Assembly: GCA_045540335.1 (NCBI GenBank)
Contig: JAZQHC010000027.1
Span: 1-26,054, forward strand
Length of the DNA: 26,054 nt
DNA from: RGIG7213 sp045540335
GTDB lineage: Bacteria; Bacillota; Clostridia; Oscillospirales; CAG-272
Direction: 5' to 3'
Part shown: one piece after another, positions 1 through 7,041 of the stretch
Numbering within the stretch: the first letter of the stretch is position 1
How the letters are laid out: the number at the start of each line of letters is the position of its first letter
Made by a program: the position numbers and the translations under genes
The notes under the pieces: generated by a model
Databases searched by the model: none
What the model was told of the DNA's origin: nothing
The model's input: the letters and a program-made list of their open reading frames with translations, nothing else

Positions 1-624
1 GCTATTCAAGCGAATATTCCGGTGAACTTGTTTGAGATTAACACACTGACTCCGGGTATTACCGTATTCGGATTGTCGTTTATGACACTTTTTTCAGCAA
101 CTCTGATCGCCAAAGACCGGGAAAGCGCCCTTTTGCAGAGATTGTACACAACACCCCTTACGGGATTTGATTTCATTATGGGCTATATGTTTCCGATCCT
201 GCCCATTGCAATCGGGCAGACCGTGATTTGCTATTTCTTTGCGATTCCTTTAGGACTCGAAGTTAGCGTAAACATTATTTATTCCGTTATTGGTATCATC
301 CCCATGGCAATTTTTAATATTGCACTCGGACTTTTGTGTGGCAGTGTTTTGGGTGTAAAGCAAGTTGGTGGCATTTGCGGGGCATTACTTACCAATCTTT
401 CAGCTTGGTTTTCTGGCGTTTGGTTTGATTTGAATCTTGTGGGTGGCACTTTCAAGAAAATAGCAAATGCACTTCCGTTTGTTCACGCAGCAGAACTGGA
501 AAAAGCGTTATTTAACGGAAGTTTAGAGAGCGCAGTTTCACACATCCTGCCGATTATTCTGTACACCGTAGTAATAACGGCGGTTGCTGTGTTTTGCTTC
601 CTCAGGCAAATGAAGAAACAGTAA
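1..624 (+). CDS. ABC-2 type transporter permease, C-terminal part (truncated by window edge)
   Basis: The reading frame is open to base 1, so the gene starts upstream; a GTG at 22 is internal. The visible residues form several hydrophobic helices with the pattern of ABC-2 permeases: a cytoplasmic loop with AKDRESALLQRL and TTPLTGFDFI, where the coupling helix touches the ATPase, then four or five membrane spans and a short basic end (RQMKKQ). Such a permease forms the membrane channel of an exporter for drugs, peptides or lipids, paired with an ATPase that presumably lies just outside the window. It is followed after 12 bp by a LytTR regulator and a DUF3021 gene, a common partner arrangement in Firmicutes. 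The substrate cannot be told. Confidence 0.85.
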   Translation, partial: AIQANIPVNLFEINTLTPGITVFGLSFMTLFSATLIAKDRESALLQRLYTTPLTGFDFIMGYMFPILPIAIGQTVICYFFAIPLGLEVSVNIIYSVIGIIPMAIFNIALGLLCGSVLGVKQVGGICGALLTNLSAWFSGVWFDLNLVGGTFKKIANALPFVHAAELEKALFNGSLESAVSHILPIILYTVVITAVAVFCFLRQMKKQ

Positions 625-636
625 GGATATGAGGCG

Positions 637-1080
637 ATGAAATACAAGCTTATTATCGACAAAAACGCAGATGAAGAAATTATAGCAATCGTTCATGCGT
701 CCTCCTCTCTGACACAACAGATCGAAGATCTTGTCTGTAGTTATTCCGGTGCGGAGAGTATTATGGGATACAAAGATGATGAAATGCGGAAACTGGAGTT
801 TTCAGAAATCGAATGTATTACCATAATTGACAGAAAAGTGATTGCCATTGATACGGACGGCAACCACTATTTGCTCAAAGACAGACTTCGTGATCTGGAG
901 GATATTTTGCCCTCTTATTTCATCCGTATTAACAAGTCTACTCTTGCCAATGAACATTGCATTCGGAGATTTGACGCTGTATTCAGCGGTGGCATAGATG
1001 CCGTATTTCGGTGCGGCTATCGGGAATATGTTTCGAGGCGTTGTTTTGCGGAAATCAAAAGGAGGTACGAAGGCGTATGA
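637..1080 (+). CDS. LytTR-domain DNA-binding transcriptional regulator
   Basis: A 147-residue protein with a short N-terminal segment (about 1-45) and a LytTR domain from about 50 to 145. Typical LytTR features are the segment EFSEIECITIIDRKVIAI, the FIRINKSTLAN stretch near 95-105, and the final YREYVSRRCFAEIKRRY near 128-144. There is no receiver domain, so it is not a classical response regulator. It belongs to the group of small LytTR proteins coded with a membrane partner, which here overlaps its stop codon. The start ATG follows a GGATATGAGG ribosome-binding site. It probably controls the neighbouring ABC transporter operon; that is inferred from position only. Confidence 0.88.
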   Translation: MKYKLIIDKNADEEIIAIVHASSSLTQQIEDLVCSYSGAESIMGYKDDEMRKLEFSEIECITIIDRKVIAIDTDGNHYLLKDRLRDLEDILPSYFIRINKSTLANEHCIRRFDAVFSGGIDAVFRCGYREYVSRRCFAEIKRRYEGV

Positions 1081-1523
1081 AAAAGTTTGTGTTAGAATTT
1101 TTGCGCCGCGGCTTGATTGCTGCCGGTATTGGTCCGATTGTTTTGGCTATTGTATATCTGATATTACAACAGACTTCCGCTGTTGTAACGCTGTCTGTAG
1201 ATCAGGTCTGCGTTGGAATATTTTCAATCACTGCACTTGCCTTTATTGCGGGCGGCATGAATGCTATTTATCAAATAGAACGGTTGCCATTGATGATGGC
1301 AATTCTGATTCACGGCGGCGTTTTATATATCAGCTACCTCGGAACCTACCTGTTTAACAATTGGCTAGACCTCGGTGTGTTGCCGATCGTAGTGTTCTCG
1401 GCAATTTTTGTTGTTGGATATATCGTGATTTGGGCGATCGTTTATTCCATAATCAAAAGGAATACGGCAAAGCTCAATAAAATGCTGAAGCAAAAGCAAC
1501 AAAGCGCAAAAGACATTTTGTGA
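1077..1523 (+). CDS. DUF3021 family four-helix membrane protein
   Basis: Predicted 148 residues with four hydrophobic helices (about 12-32, 45-65, 72-93, 102-124) and a basic, lysine-rich cytoplasmic tail. I chose ATG 1077 because it follows a good AAGGAGG site (about 1058-1065) and overlaps the regulator's stop codon in an ATGA arrangement, which suggests translational coupling; an in-frame upstream ATG at 1011 lies inside the LytTR gene. DUF3021 proteins are regularly paired with LytTR regulators. In related LytTR regulatory systems of streptococci the membrane protein restrains its regulator, so a regulator-holding role is plausible here but not shown. Confidence 0.82.
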   Translation: MKKFVLEFLRRGLIAAGIGPIVLAIVYLILQQTSAVVTLSVDQVCVGIFSITALAFIAGGMNAIYQIERLPLMMAILIHGGVLYISYLGTYLFNNWLDLGVLPIVVFSAIFVVGYIVIWAIVYSIIKRNTAKLNKMLKQKQQSAKDIL

Positions 1524-1730
1524 AATAGGTAATACGGCATATAAAACTGCAGTTCTTTATGACAACATCACAGCCACTCGGTACTATCCCACAATCGCTT
1601 TTGCAAAATTGGCAGCTTTACATAACGTCACTTTTGACGGCGGTTATAGAATTATCAAATCGTATTTGCGTATGAATTTTGATAAGAATTTATTTAAGAT
1701 TATAGAAGATAATTATAACGAGGTTAAATT
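1524..1730 (+). pseudogene. Possible gene remnant between the DUF3021 and hydrolase genes
   Basis: From 1522 to about 1737 one frame stays open for some 70 codons in AT-rich DNA. It reads like ordinary protein (for example DNITATRYYPTIAFAKLAAL, then FDGGYRIIKSYLRMNF), yet has no ATG, a single TTG (1609), and no ribosome-binding site at its head. It may be the 3' end of a gene truncated by deletion. I do not recognise the family. It could equally be chance; treat as weak. Confidence 0.22.
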
Positions 1731-2870
1731 ATGCTTGAAAATACAAAAAAGTTTTGCGATTCCTTTTTACAGCTTGGTGTTCCTGGGTTTGATCTTTTGG
1801 TTTTCCAACACGGCAAATCCGTTTTGCGTTATTCAAACGGATATAGCGATATCGAAACCCAAAGCCCGATCAACGGAAAAGAAAGGTACAACATATATTC
1901 ATGTTCAAAACCGATCACGTGTACTGCGGCAATGCAACTTTGGGAAAAAGGCCTTTTTTCACTTGATGACGAGCTTTCTCGTTACCTGCCCGAATTTAGT
2001 GAAATGTACATAAGTACACCCAACGGAATCAAAAAGGCGGAAAATCCAATTCTTATAAAGCATTTATTTGAAATGTCTGCAGGATTTTCATATAACTGTT
2101 GTTCGGAACATCTTTCGGCGGCAATTCAAGAAACGGGCGGCAGATGCCCAACGCGTGAGGCTATGAAATACCTTGCGAGGGATACTTTGTCGTTTGAACC
2201 GGGCGAAAGATGGCAATACAGTCTGTGTCACGATGTTCTTGCGGCACTTGTGGAGGTAATATCAAAAGAAAAATTCGAAATTTATGTAAAAAAGAATATT
2301 TTTGATGTTCTTGGAATGAAAAATTCAAGCTTTTTGATTTCCGATGATGAGTGTAAAACTATTACGACATTATACAGATTTGAAAACGAAATGCCTGTAA
2401 AGGTGGATCACCACATTATTCCGTACAAAATTGGCAGCGAATACGCAAGTGGCGGCGCAGGTGCCGTATCTACCGTGGATGATTATATGAAATTTTTGGA
2501 GGGACTGCGCACAAATAAGCTTCTTAAATCTGAAACCGTAAAGCTTATGGCTACCAATCGCCTCGACGAAGTGCGGAATGCGGCATATTGGCTTAAGGAA
2601 ACACACGGATATGGGTTGGGTATAAGGTGCAGTAAAGGCGAAAAATACCATTCAGACTTCGGGTGGGACGGCGCGGCAGGTGCTTATCTTGCGTTAGATG
2701 CCGAAAATGAAATAAGTATATATTTTGGTTGCCATCTGCTTGGTTCACCTGCACAAACATTATATCCTATGATATACCGCATAGTACGGGCAGAGCTTGA
2801 AGGTGGCGATGATTTTCAAAATATATGCGAAATTTTAAAAACAAGATACAATCACAATATATCTTTTTGA
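1731..2870 (+). CDS. Serine hydrolase of the beta-lactamase / class C PBP-like family
   Basis: A 379-residue protein of the beta-lactamase superfamily (esterases, D-aminopeptidases and PBP-like hydrolases). The SxxK catalytic motif is S57-C-S-K60 within YSCSKPITCTAAMQL; the second motif is Y163-S-L in WQYSLCHDVLAALVEVIS; the third region is FGWDGAAGA at about 310-318, with glycine-rich YASGGAGAVSTVDDY before it at 239-252. There is no signal peptide, so the enzyme probably acts in the cytoplasm on a small ester or amide, rather than on cell wall. The start follows AACGAGG at a usable distance. Base composition is more AT-rich than in the ribosomal block. Its substrate cannot be inferred; resistance to beta-lactams should not be assumed. 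Confidence 0.88.
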   Translation: MLENTKKFCDSFLQLGVPGFDLLVFQHGKSVLRYSNGYSDIETQSPINGKERYNIYSCSKPITCTAAMQLWEKGLFSLDDELSRYLPEFSEMYISTPNGIKKAENPILIKHLFEMSAGFSYNCCSEHLSAAIQETGGRCPTREAMKYLARDTLSFEPGERWQYSLCHDVLAALVEVISKEKFEIYVKKNIFDVLGMKNSSFLISDDECKTITTLYRFENEMPVKVDHHIIPYKIGSEYASGGAGAVSTVDDYMKFLEGLRTNKLLKSETVKLMATNRLDEVRNAAYWLKETHGYGLGIRCSKGEKYHSDFGWDGAAGAYLALDAENEISIYFGCHLLGSPAQTLYPMIYRIVRAELEGGDDFQNICEILKTRYNHNISF

Positions 2871-2897
2871 AATAACCGTAGATATATATAGTATAAT
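2867..2897 (+). promoter_or_regulatory. Possible sigma-A promoter for the small membrane protein gene
   Basis: TTGAAA (2867-2872) and a perfect TATAAT (2892-2897) lie 19 bp apart, slightly longer than the preferred 17. Transcription would begin near 2904, leaving a short leader. The surroundings are AT-rich, so a chance match is possible. Confidence 0.4.
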
Positions 2898-2920
2898 ACA
2901 TTATATATTGTACAGATTTA

Positions 2921-3427
2921 ATGCTTAAAAAAGAAAGGCGAGCAAATCAAAATATTTTGGTGAATTTGATGAAAAAACATACCGCTTTTGCAATATCTAT
3001 TTTTTTGATAATCGGGTTACTTATTACATTGATATTTCATATAATAAGCGAAAATGTCATTGTTGATAAACAAAAAGAAGTTTTTAAACAGTATTGCGAA
3101 AATGCGTTGCTTAATTTTACACAATACCGTATAACAAATGATGAATCGTTTTATGAATATGCGGTAGATGAAATATACGCAGCCGTTGCCATTGCTGATA
3201 TTCTTGTTGAACATGACGAAAATTTTGCCAATACCAATCTATTACCTTCATATAACTGCTTGATTATGTATCCTAATGAAAGTAAAGAATTGCTTGACAG
3301 GCTGGAAGATGCGTTGGTAACATACGTTCAAACTGAAAGCTTGAAAGCTTTGGAAAGTGAAGCAATGTCGTTTTCTAACTTAGTTACTGTTTCAGCTTCG
3401 CAAAACAAAACAGAAAATAAGGAATAA
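2921..3427 (+). CDS. Hypothetical single-pass membrane protein with extracytoplasmic domain
   Basis: 168 residues: a basic N terminus (MLKKERR), one hydrophobic helix at about 22-44 (FAISIFLIIGLLITLIFHII), then a largely acidic, helical domain with conserved-looking YEYAVDEIYAAVAIADIL and a C terminus ending in ASQNKTENKE. The topology resembles the sensor half of a histidine kinase or diguanylate cyclase, but no output domain follows. I do not recognise a family. The start is uncertain: ATG 2921 has no clear ribosome-binding site, and GTG 2960 or ATG 2969 are alternatives that keep the membrane helix. It is preceded by a possible promoter and followed by hairpins. Codon use is AT-rich, unlike the highly expressed genes downstream. 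Confidence 0.6.
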   Translation: MLKKERRANQNILVNLMKKHTAFAISIFLIIGLLITLIFHIISENVIVDKQKEVFKQYCENALLNFTQYRITNDESFYEYAVDEIYAAVAIADILVEHDENFANTNLLPSYNCLIMYPNESKELLDRLEDALVTYVQTESLKALESEAMSFSNLVTVSASQNKTENKE

Positions 3428-3536
3428 TATATATTATATATAATAGAAAACAAGAATAAAAAGATATTCTTACCGAAAAAAACGAAGGATTGCATGAGGC
3501 TTGCTTTAATGTATTTGGTAAGCAAATGCTAAATTT

Positions 3537-3584
3537 AAAAGAGAGAGTAACACGGGTCTTAACGACCGTGAAGCCCTCTCTTTT
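3537..3584 (+). terminator. Hairpin with flanking A and T runs, likely (bidirectional) terminator
   Basis: AAAAGAGAG (3537-3545) pairs perfectly with CTCTCTTTT (3576-3584), with an inner imperfect CACGG/CCGTG stem. The A-run on one side and T-run on the other would let it stop transcription in both directions. It lies about 110 bp after the small membrane protein gene. Confidence 0.6.
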
Positions 3585-3601
3585 ATTTGTATTCTTATTA
3601 C

Positions 3602-3633
3602 CAACAACAATGTAAAGATCAATATTGTTGTTG
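3602..3633. other. 10-bp perfect inverted repeat (hairpin)
   Basis: CAACAACAAT (3602-3611) and ATTGTTGTTG (3624-3633) are exact reverse complements around a 12-nt loop. No T-run follows, so it is not a standard terminator. It lies just after the terminator-like hairpin at 3537-3584. It may be an operator or part of a small RNA; nothing in the sequence decides. Confidence 0.4.
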
Positions 3634-4057
3634 ATATTTAAGCATTGCTGATTCAATTATATTATATTCTCATAAAGCTTGCGTGGTGAATACTACTTAT
3701 GCGTAAGGTTGAAAAAACGGTGCAATGCCCGGAAAGCGGTATCATGCCGTATCAGAAAAGATGTTTTTATATTTAAAAATCAAAATACAAAAACAGGTAT
3801 AAATATAATTAAATGGAAATTAAAATAAATATATATTTAATTGATATAATATGTAATTTAATTTTTTATGAACGGTAATTTTTCTTAAATATAAAAATGC
3901 ACAAAAAAAACAAAATTCTATTATAAATGTTGCCTAAAAGTCGGAAATTTTGAATCGGAAATAAAAGCCCCGTTTGGTTATTATGATTGCGTTTTTGCCG
4001 TTTTTTTGTGCAATATGCTCATAAAATATAAAAAAAATAAAAATTTTATTCGGAGTA
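3634..4057. other. AT-rich intergenic stretch without a supported gene
   Basis: About 420 bp, very AT-rich after 3770. The more GC-rich part (3678-3760) can fold: CTTGCGT (3678-3684) pairs with GCGTAAG (3701-3707) using wobbles, and ATGCC/GGTAT pairings follow at about 3726-3742. A 25-codon frame begins at ATG 3699 without a ribosome-binding site. I see no convincing gene, tRNA or known riboswitch class. It probably serves as the upstream region of the promoter at 4058. Confidence 0.45.
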
Positions 4058-4086
4058 TTGACAAATTCGAAAATACTTGTTATAAT
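4058..4086 (+). promoter_or_regulatory. Consensus sigma-A promoter of the cohesin/dockerin gene
   Basis: Perfect TTGACA (4058-4063), 17-bp spacer, perfect TATAAT (4081-4086), and a TG one base before the -10 (4078-4079), giving an extended -10. The start would be near 4093, leaving a leader of about 30 nt with a strong GAGGAGGA site at 4113-4120. The region upstream is A/T-tract rich, like an UP element. This predicts very strong constitutive expression. Confidence 0.85.
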
Positions 4087-4123
4087 TAGGCTACCATGTA
4101 AAACAAATTCTTGAGGAGGAAAC

Positions 4124-6373
4124 ATGAAAAAATTATTTTCCGTTTTGATTGCTGCAGTGATGGTATTTTCGATGATACCCTTCACAGTAAGCGCTGCAAC
4201 GTATTGGGAGAATGTTACAGATGCTTGGGCAAACTTGGACCAGATCTGGGATGACAACAATACGATGATCTTCAATTGCGAAGGCAGCAACTACAATCCG
4301 GTTGTTACAGTTACTACCGGTTCTACTACAGCTGTTAAATTCTATGGTTGGTTTGCTTATACATCAGACATTGAATCGTACGGCTACTCTATCAACGGCG
4401 GTACGGCAGTATATGACGTGTCTTTCCGTGGCGACAACGCCTCCGACCTTACAACACACACAGGTAAACCTTACGCACGCCGTTTCATAATCAACGTTCC
4501 GATATCTTCACTTGCAAAAGGAACACACACAATCGTTGCTTATGCAAAATCTAACGGCTTGGAAATCAGTATGGCAACACTTACCCTTACGATTTCTTCC
4601 CGTACAGAATCCGTTCCCAGCTTGACAGATACTAGCATCCTTGCTTCTATGAGTTCTGACTTCCAAGATGCAAGATTTACAGAAGGCTACAGCCTTATCG
4701 ACAACGCCGGCGTAAATGCTGGCGGCACAAACTTGTTCAGAAATCACTGGACACCTATCGACGGTGCAGGCGATCCCTCCAATGACGTAATCGTTCTTGA
4801 ATCCGGCGGTAACAAATATGCTACTTTCTCCGGCTTTACAGATGTTCGTGCTGACTACAGATGGCAAGGCGGTTACAGCTTCAATACTTTGGTTAAGGGT
4901 TATGACGCAGGCTACGGTCTTGGTATCCACCTTAACTTCAGCAGTGAAGAAGGTAACACCAACGGCCACTACTTGTTCGAATACAACGCTTTGGGCGCAA
5001 AGATGTGCGGTAACAACGGTATCTACGTAGCTATCACAGGCGCTAATACTGTTAGACTTATCATCTACACATACGACCACTCCATGAGCCCTGACAATAT
5101 TGATTGGGGTCAATACGTAAACTGCGTATATGCAGACTTCACAATCGACGGTGTTGACTTTGCTAACTCTTTGGTAGCGTTCAACGCTAAAGACGGCGGC
5201 ACAGGCAGAATCGAACTTTCCTTCGCAGGTACAAAGTTTGCTACAGTTAAATACAGCAACGATGGCTTGTACGATGACGATGCTGATAGCCCCTTCTTCG
5301 AAAGATACTACAAATCCGCTTCTATCGTTGATACAGCAGGTGAAACTCTTGTATCCACAGATGCAGCGCTTATCTCCTACTACAAGACAGTAGGTTTCGG
5401 TACACGTGCAGCTACTATCGGTATCGACAATGTTTGGTTGGCTACATACACAGCTCCCGCAGCTGTTGTAGGCGTTACAATGCCCACAGACATTACAGTT
5501 GATGCTGGCGCTACACTTACATACCCCATCATGCTTTCCGGCGATGCTGAAATCATTTCTATGCGTGCAAGCGTTCAATATGATACAGCTCTCACATTCG
5601 TTGGTTACTCTCTTGGCACAATAATCACAAACATGGATACTGCTGCTACAACTGTTAATGATGACGGTGCAGGCACAGTTAACATGCTTATCATGAACAA
5701 CGATCTCGCTGATGTTGCTGCTGACGGTATCATCATCAAATTGAGATTCAGCGTTCCCGCAAATGCTGCTGCAGGCACAACATATAGCTTTACGTTCAAT
5801 GGTTCACCTGATGATGATACATTCTGTGACCTTAACGAAAATGACTATGACTATACCGTTTCCGGTAAGGGCGTTGCAACAGTTAACGCTTCTGAAGTAG
5901 AAGAACCCGAAGTTACAGATATCGAGCTTACAGACAGCAGTAAATACTACTTCTCCGGCGAATATATTGTAGCGGTTCCCGCTACTTTGTCCGGCGATTC
6001 ACTTACTGCTTTCCTTGCTAACCTTGTTGATTCCGCAAACGTAACAATCTATGATGCTTCCGGTAATGCTATCACATCCACTTCTGCAAAGGTTGCAACT
6101 GGTTACACATTGAAACTTACGAATACTGCTGGTACGGTTGTTAAGACCTATGGAATCGCTGTATTGGGTGACCATACAGGTGATGGCAGAGTTAATGCAA
6201 CAGACTTCTCTGCTCTTAAAGCTAATTTGAAAGCTAGAAACACATCTACTTTGTCTGCTGCACAATTGAAAGCATGCAATACCTCTGTATTTACAGGTGG
6301 CACAGATTCCAACGTAAACGCTACAGATGCTTCCTTGCTTAGATCTGCACTTATTTCACGTGCTTGGTATTAA
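4124..6373 (+). CDS. Secreted modular protein with cohesin-like and C-terminal type I dockerin domains
   Basis: 749 residues. A signal peptide covers 1-24/25 (KK, hydrophobic core, VSAA). Residues about 28-160 form a beta-rich domain seen next to dockerins in gut Clostridia (TVTTGSTTAVKFYGWFAYT; KGTHTIVAYA). Residues about 180-440 look like a jelly-roll, lectin-like module (ATFSGFTDVRADYRWQGGYS; GRIELSFAGTKFATVKY). Residues about 448-588 resemble a cohesin (DAGATLTYPIMLSGDAEIIS, SVQYDTALTFVGY, IIIKLRFSVP). An Ig-like spacer at 597-680 precedes the dockerin. Its first calcium loop is D683-x-T-x-D687-G-x-V-N691-x-x-D694. The second (724-735) keeps D728, N732 and D735 but lacks acidic residues at positions 1 and 3. 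Both repeats have AT at the recognition positions. No catalytic module is visible. It likely binds glycan or cell surface and joins a cohesin-dockerin complex. The gene stands alone with its own promoter and terminator. Confidence 0.85.
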   Translation: MKKLFSVLIAAVMVFSMIPFTVSAATYWENVTDAWANLDQIWDDNNTMIFNCEGSNYNPVVTVTTGSTTAVKFYGWFAYTSDIESYGYSINGGTAVYDVSFRGDNASDLTTHTGKPYARRFIINVPISSLAKGTHTIVAYAKSNGLEISMATLTLTISSRTESVPSLTDTSILASMSSDFQDARFTEGYSLIDNAGVNAGGTNLFRNHWTPIDGAGDPSNDVIVLESGGNKYATFSGFTDVRADYRWQGGYSFNTLVKGYDAGYGLGIHLNFSSEEGNTNGHYLFEYNALGAKMCGNNGIYVAITGANTVRLIIYTYDHSMSPDNIDWGQYVNCVYADFTIDGVDFANSLVAFNAKDGGTGRIELSFAGTKFATVKYSNDGLYDDDADSPFFERYYKSASIVDTAGETLVSTDAALISYYKTVGFGTRAATIGIDNVWLATYTAPAAVVGVTMPTDITVDAGATLTYPIMLSGDAEIISMRASVQYDTALTFVGYSLGTIITNMDTAATTVNDDGAGTVNMLIMNNDLADVAADGIIIKLRFSVPANAAAGTTYSFTFNGSPDDDTFCDLNENDYDYTVSGKGVATVNASEVEEPEVTDIELTDSSKYYFSGEYIVAVPATLSGDSLTAFLANLVDSANVTIYDASGNAITSTSAKVATGYTLKLTNTAGTVVKTYGIAVLGDHTGDGRVNATDFSALKANLKARNTSTLSAAQLKACNTSVFTGGTDSNVNATDASLLRSALISRAWY

Positions 6374-6397
6374 TGAATACCCAAATTAATTAAAAAT

Positions 6398-6427
6398 TCC
6401 GAGGCTTAAAAGCCTCGGATTTTTTTG
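6398..6427 (+). terminator. Intrinsic terminator of the cohesin/dockerin gene
   Basis: TCCGAGGC (6398-6405), loop TTAAAA, GCCTCGGA (6412-6419), then eight T residues. An 8-bp perfect GC-rich stem with a clean U-tract; it separates this gene from the ribosomal operon. Confidence 0.93.
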
Positions 6428-6689
6428 TTATCCGTAATGATTCTTTATTTAATGGGTGATGCCTGTTGGACAAAATGGTACATGATATTTTTTGCTTGTG
6501 CAATGGGGAGTTTTTGTTACGGATTATTTCAAGGTTAAGCTTGAAGGGGGACGTGTTTAAAATTGGTGATGTGGATCTGCTAAGCAAACATTTTCATTGA
6601 TAATATATTTATATATAATACCTTATTATATGCCTTTGTGGTAGATGCGTGATGTTAATAATAAGTTTACAAATAAATAGCGAATGTGG
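6428..6689. other. Intergenic region upstream of the S10 promoter, no gene seen
   Basis: About 260 bp between the terminator and the S10 promoter. No frame has both a start and a ribosome-binding site with recognisable protein. The last 90 bp are A/T-rich and could act as an upstream element for the promoter. I see no str operon gene (fusA, tuf, rpsL, rpsG), which often precedes rpsJ. Confidence 0.5.
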
Positions 6690-6718
6690 TTGACAAACTC
6701 AAAAGTGTATGATATAAT
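6690..6718 (+). promoter_or_regulatory. Consensus extended -10 promoter of the S10-spc-alpha cluster
   Basis: TTGACA (6690-6695), 17-bp spacer, TATAAT (6713-6718) with TG at 6710-6711. All twelve core bases match the sigma-A consensus. The predicted start near 6725 gives a leader of about 325 nt before rpsJ. The architecture is the same as that of the promoter at 4058. Confidence 0.92.
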
Positions 6719-6752
6719 GTTCCTGCTTGATGTGCGATGAAGCGGGAGGTGG

Positions 6753-6785
6753 CTATAGAGAAACCTTTTTAGGGTTCTCGTATAG
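6753..6785 (+). promoter_or_regulatory. Leader hairpin I of the S10 operon
   Basis: CTATAGAGAAACC (6753-6765) faces GGGTTCTCGTATAG (6772-6785) around a TTTTTA loop: all pairs form except one A-G mismatch and one bulged G. It lies about 28 nt after the predicted transcription start and is the most stable-looking fold at the 5' end, perhaps a protein-binding site or a stabilising 5' structure. Confidence 0.6.
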
Positions 6786-7011
6786 GGAATTTCCGCAGAG
6801 TATGTCCGATTTTTAACCGGGCGATATGAAAAATGAAAAGACACACAAAGACTATTTGTCTGGATATTCCGCCATTTGGTATTTTTCTATGGCGGCAATC
6901 CATAAAGGCGGATTTTCAGCGTCCTATTTTCCGGAATTATTTTATGGTTGTTCCGGATTTTATTAGGGGTTTCGGTGAAACACCCGGAATCGTGTATGCA
7001 TTTCTAAAAGC

Positions 7012-7041
7012 CCTTTTAAATCAACCCACAAATTTAAAAGG
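7012..7041 (+). promoter_or_regulatory. Hairpin sequestering the rpsJ Shine-Dalgarno
   Basis: CCTTTTAAAT (7012-7021) is the exact reverse complement of ATTTAAAAGG (7032-7041) with a 10-nt loop. The last two bases of the helix are the first two of GGAGG (7040-7044), the ribosome-binding site of rpsJ. The fold would slow initiation at the first gene of the operon and offers a switch point. Confidence 0.6.

Noticed and set aside
998..1357. Overlapping frame across the LytTR and DUF3021 genes
   Set aside because: Out of frame with both; composition is not protein-like and the two real genes explain the region.
3699..3776. 25-codon micro-gene (MRKVEKTVQCPESGIMPYQK...)
   Set aside because: No ribosome-binding site and part of a likely hairpin region. 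Worth a glance only if a transcript is found.
4508..5578. A 356-residue antisense frame inside the dockerin gene
   Set aside because: It is codon-aligned with the real gene and exists only because that gene avoids TTA, CTA and TCA. Its product is cysteine-rich nonsense without a ribosome-binding site.
6597..6619. Second S10 promoter (TTGATA and TATAAT)
   Set aside because: The spacer is only 11 bp, too short for sigma-A; the region is simply AT-rich.
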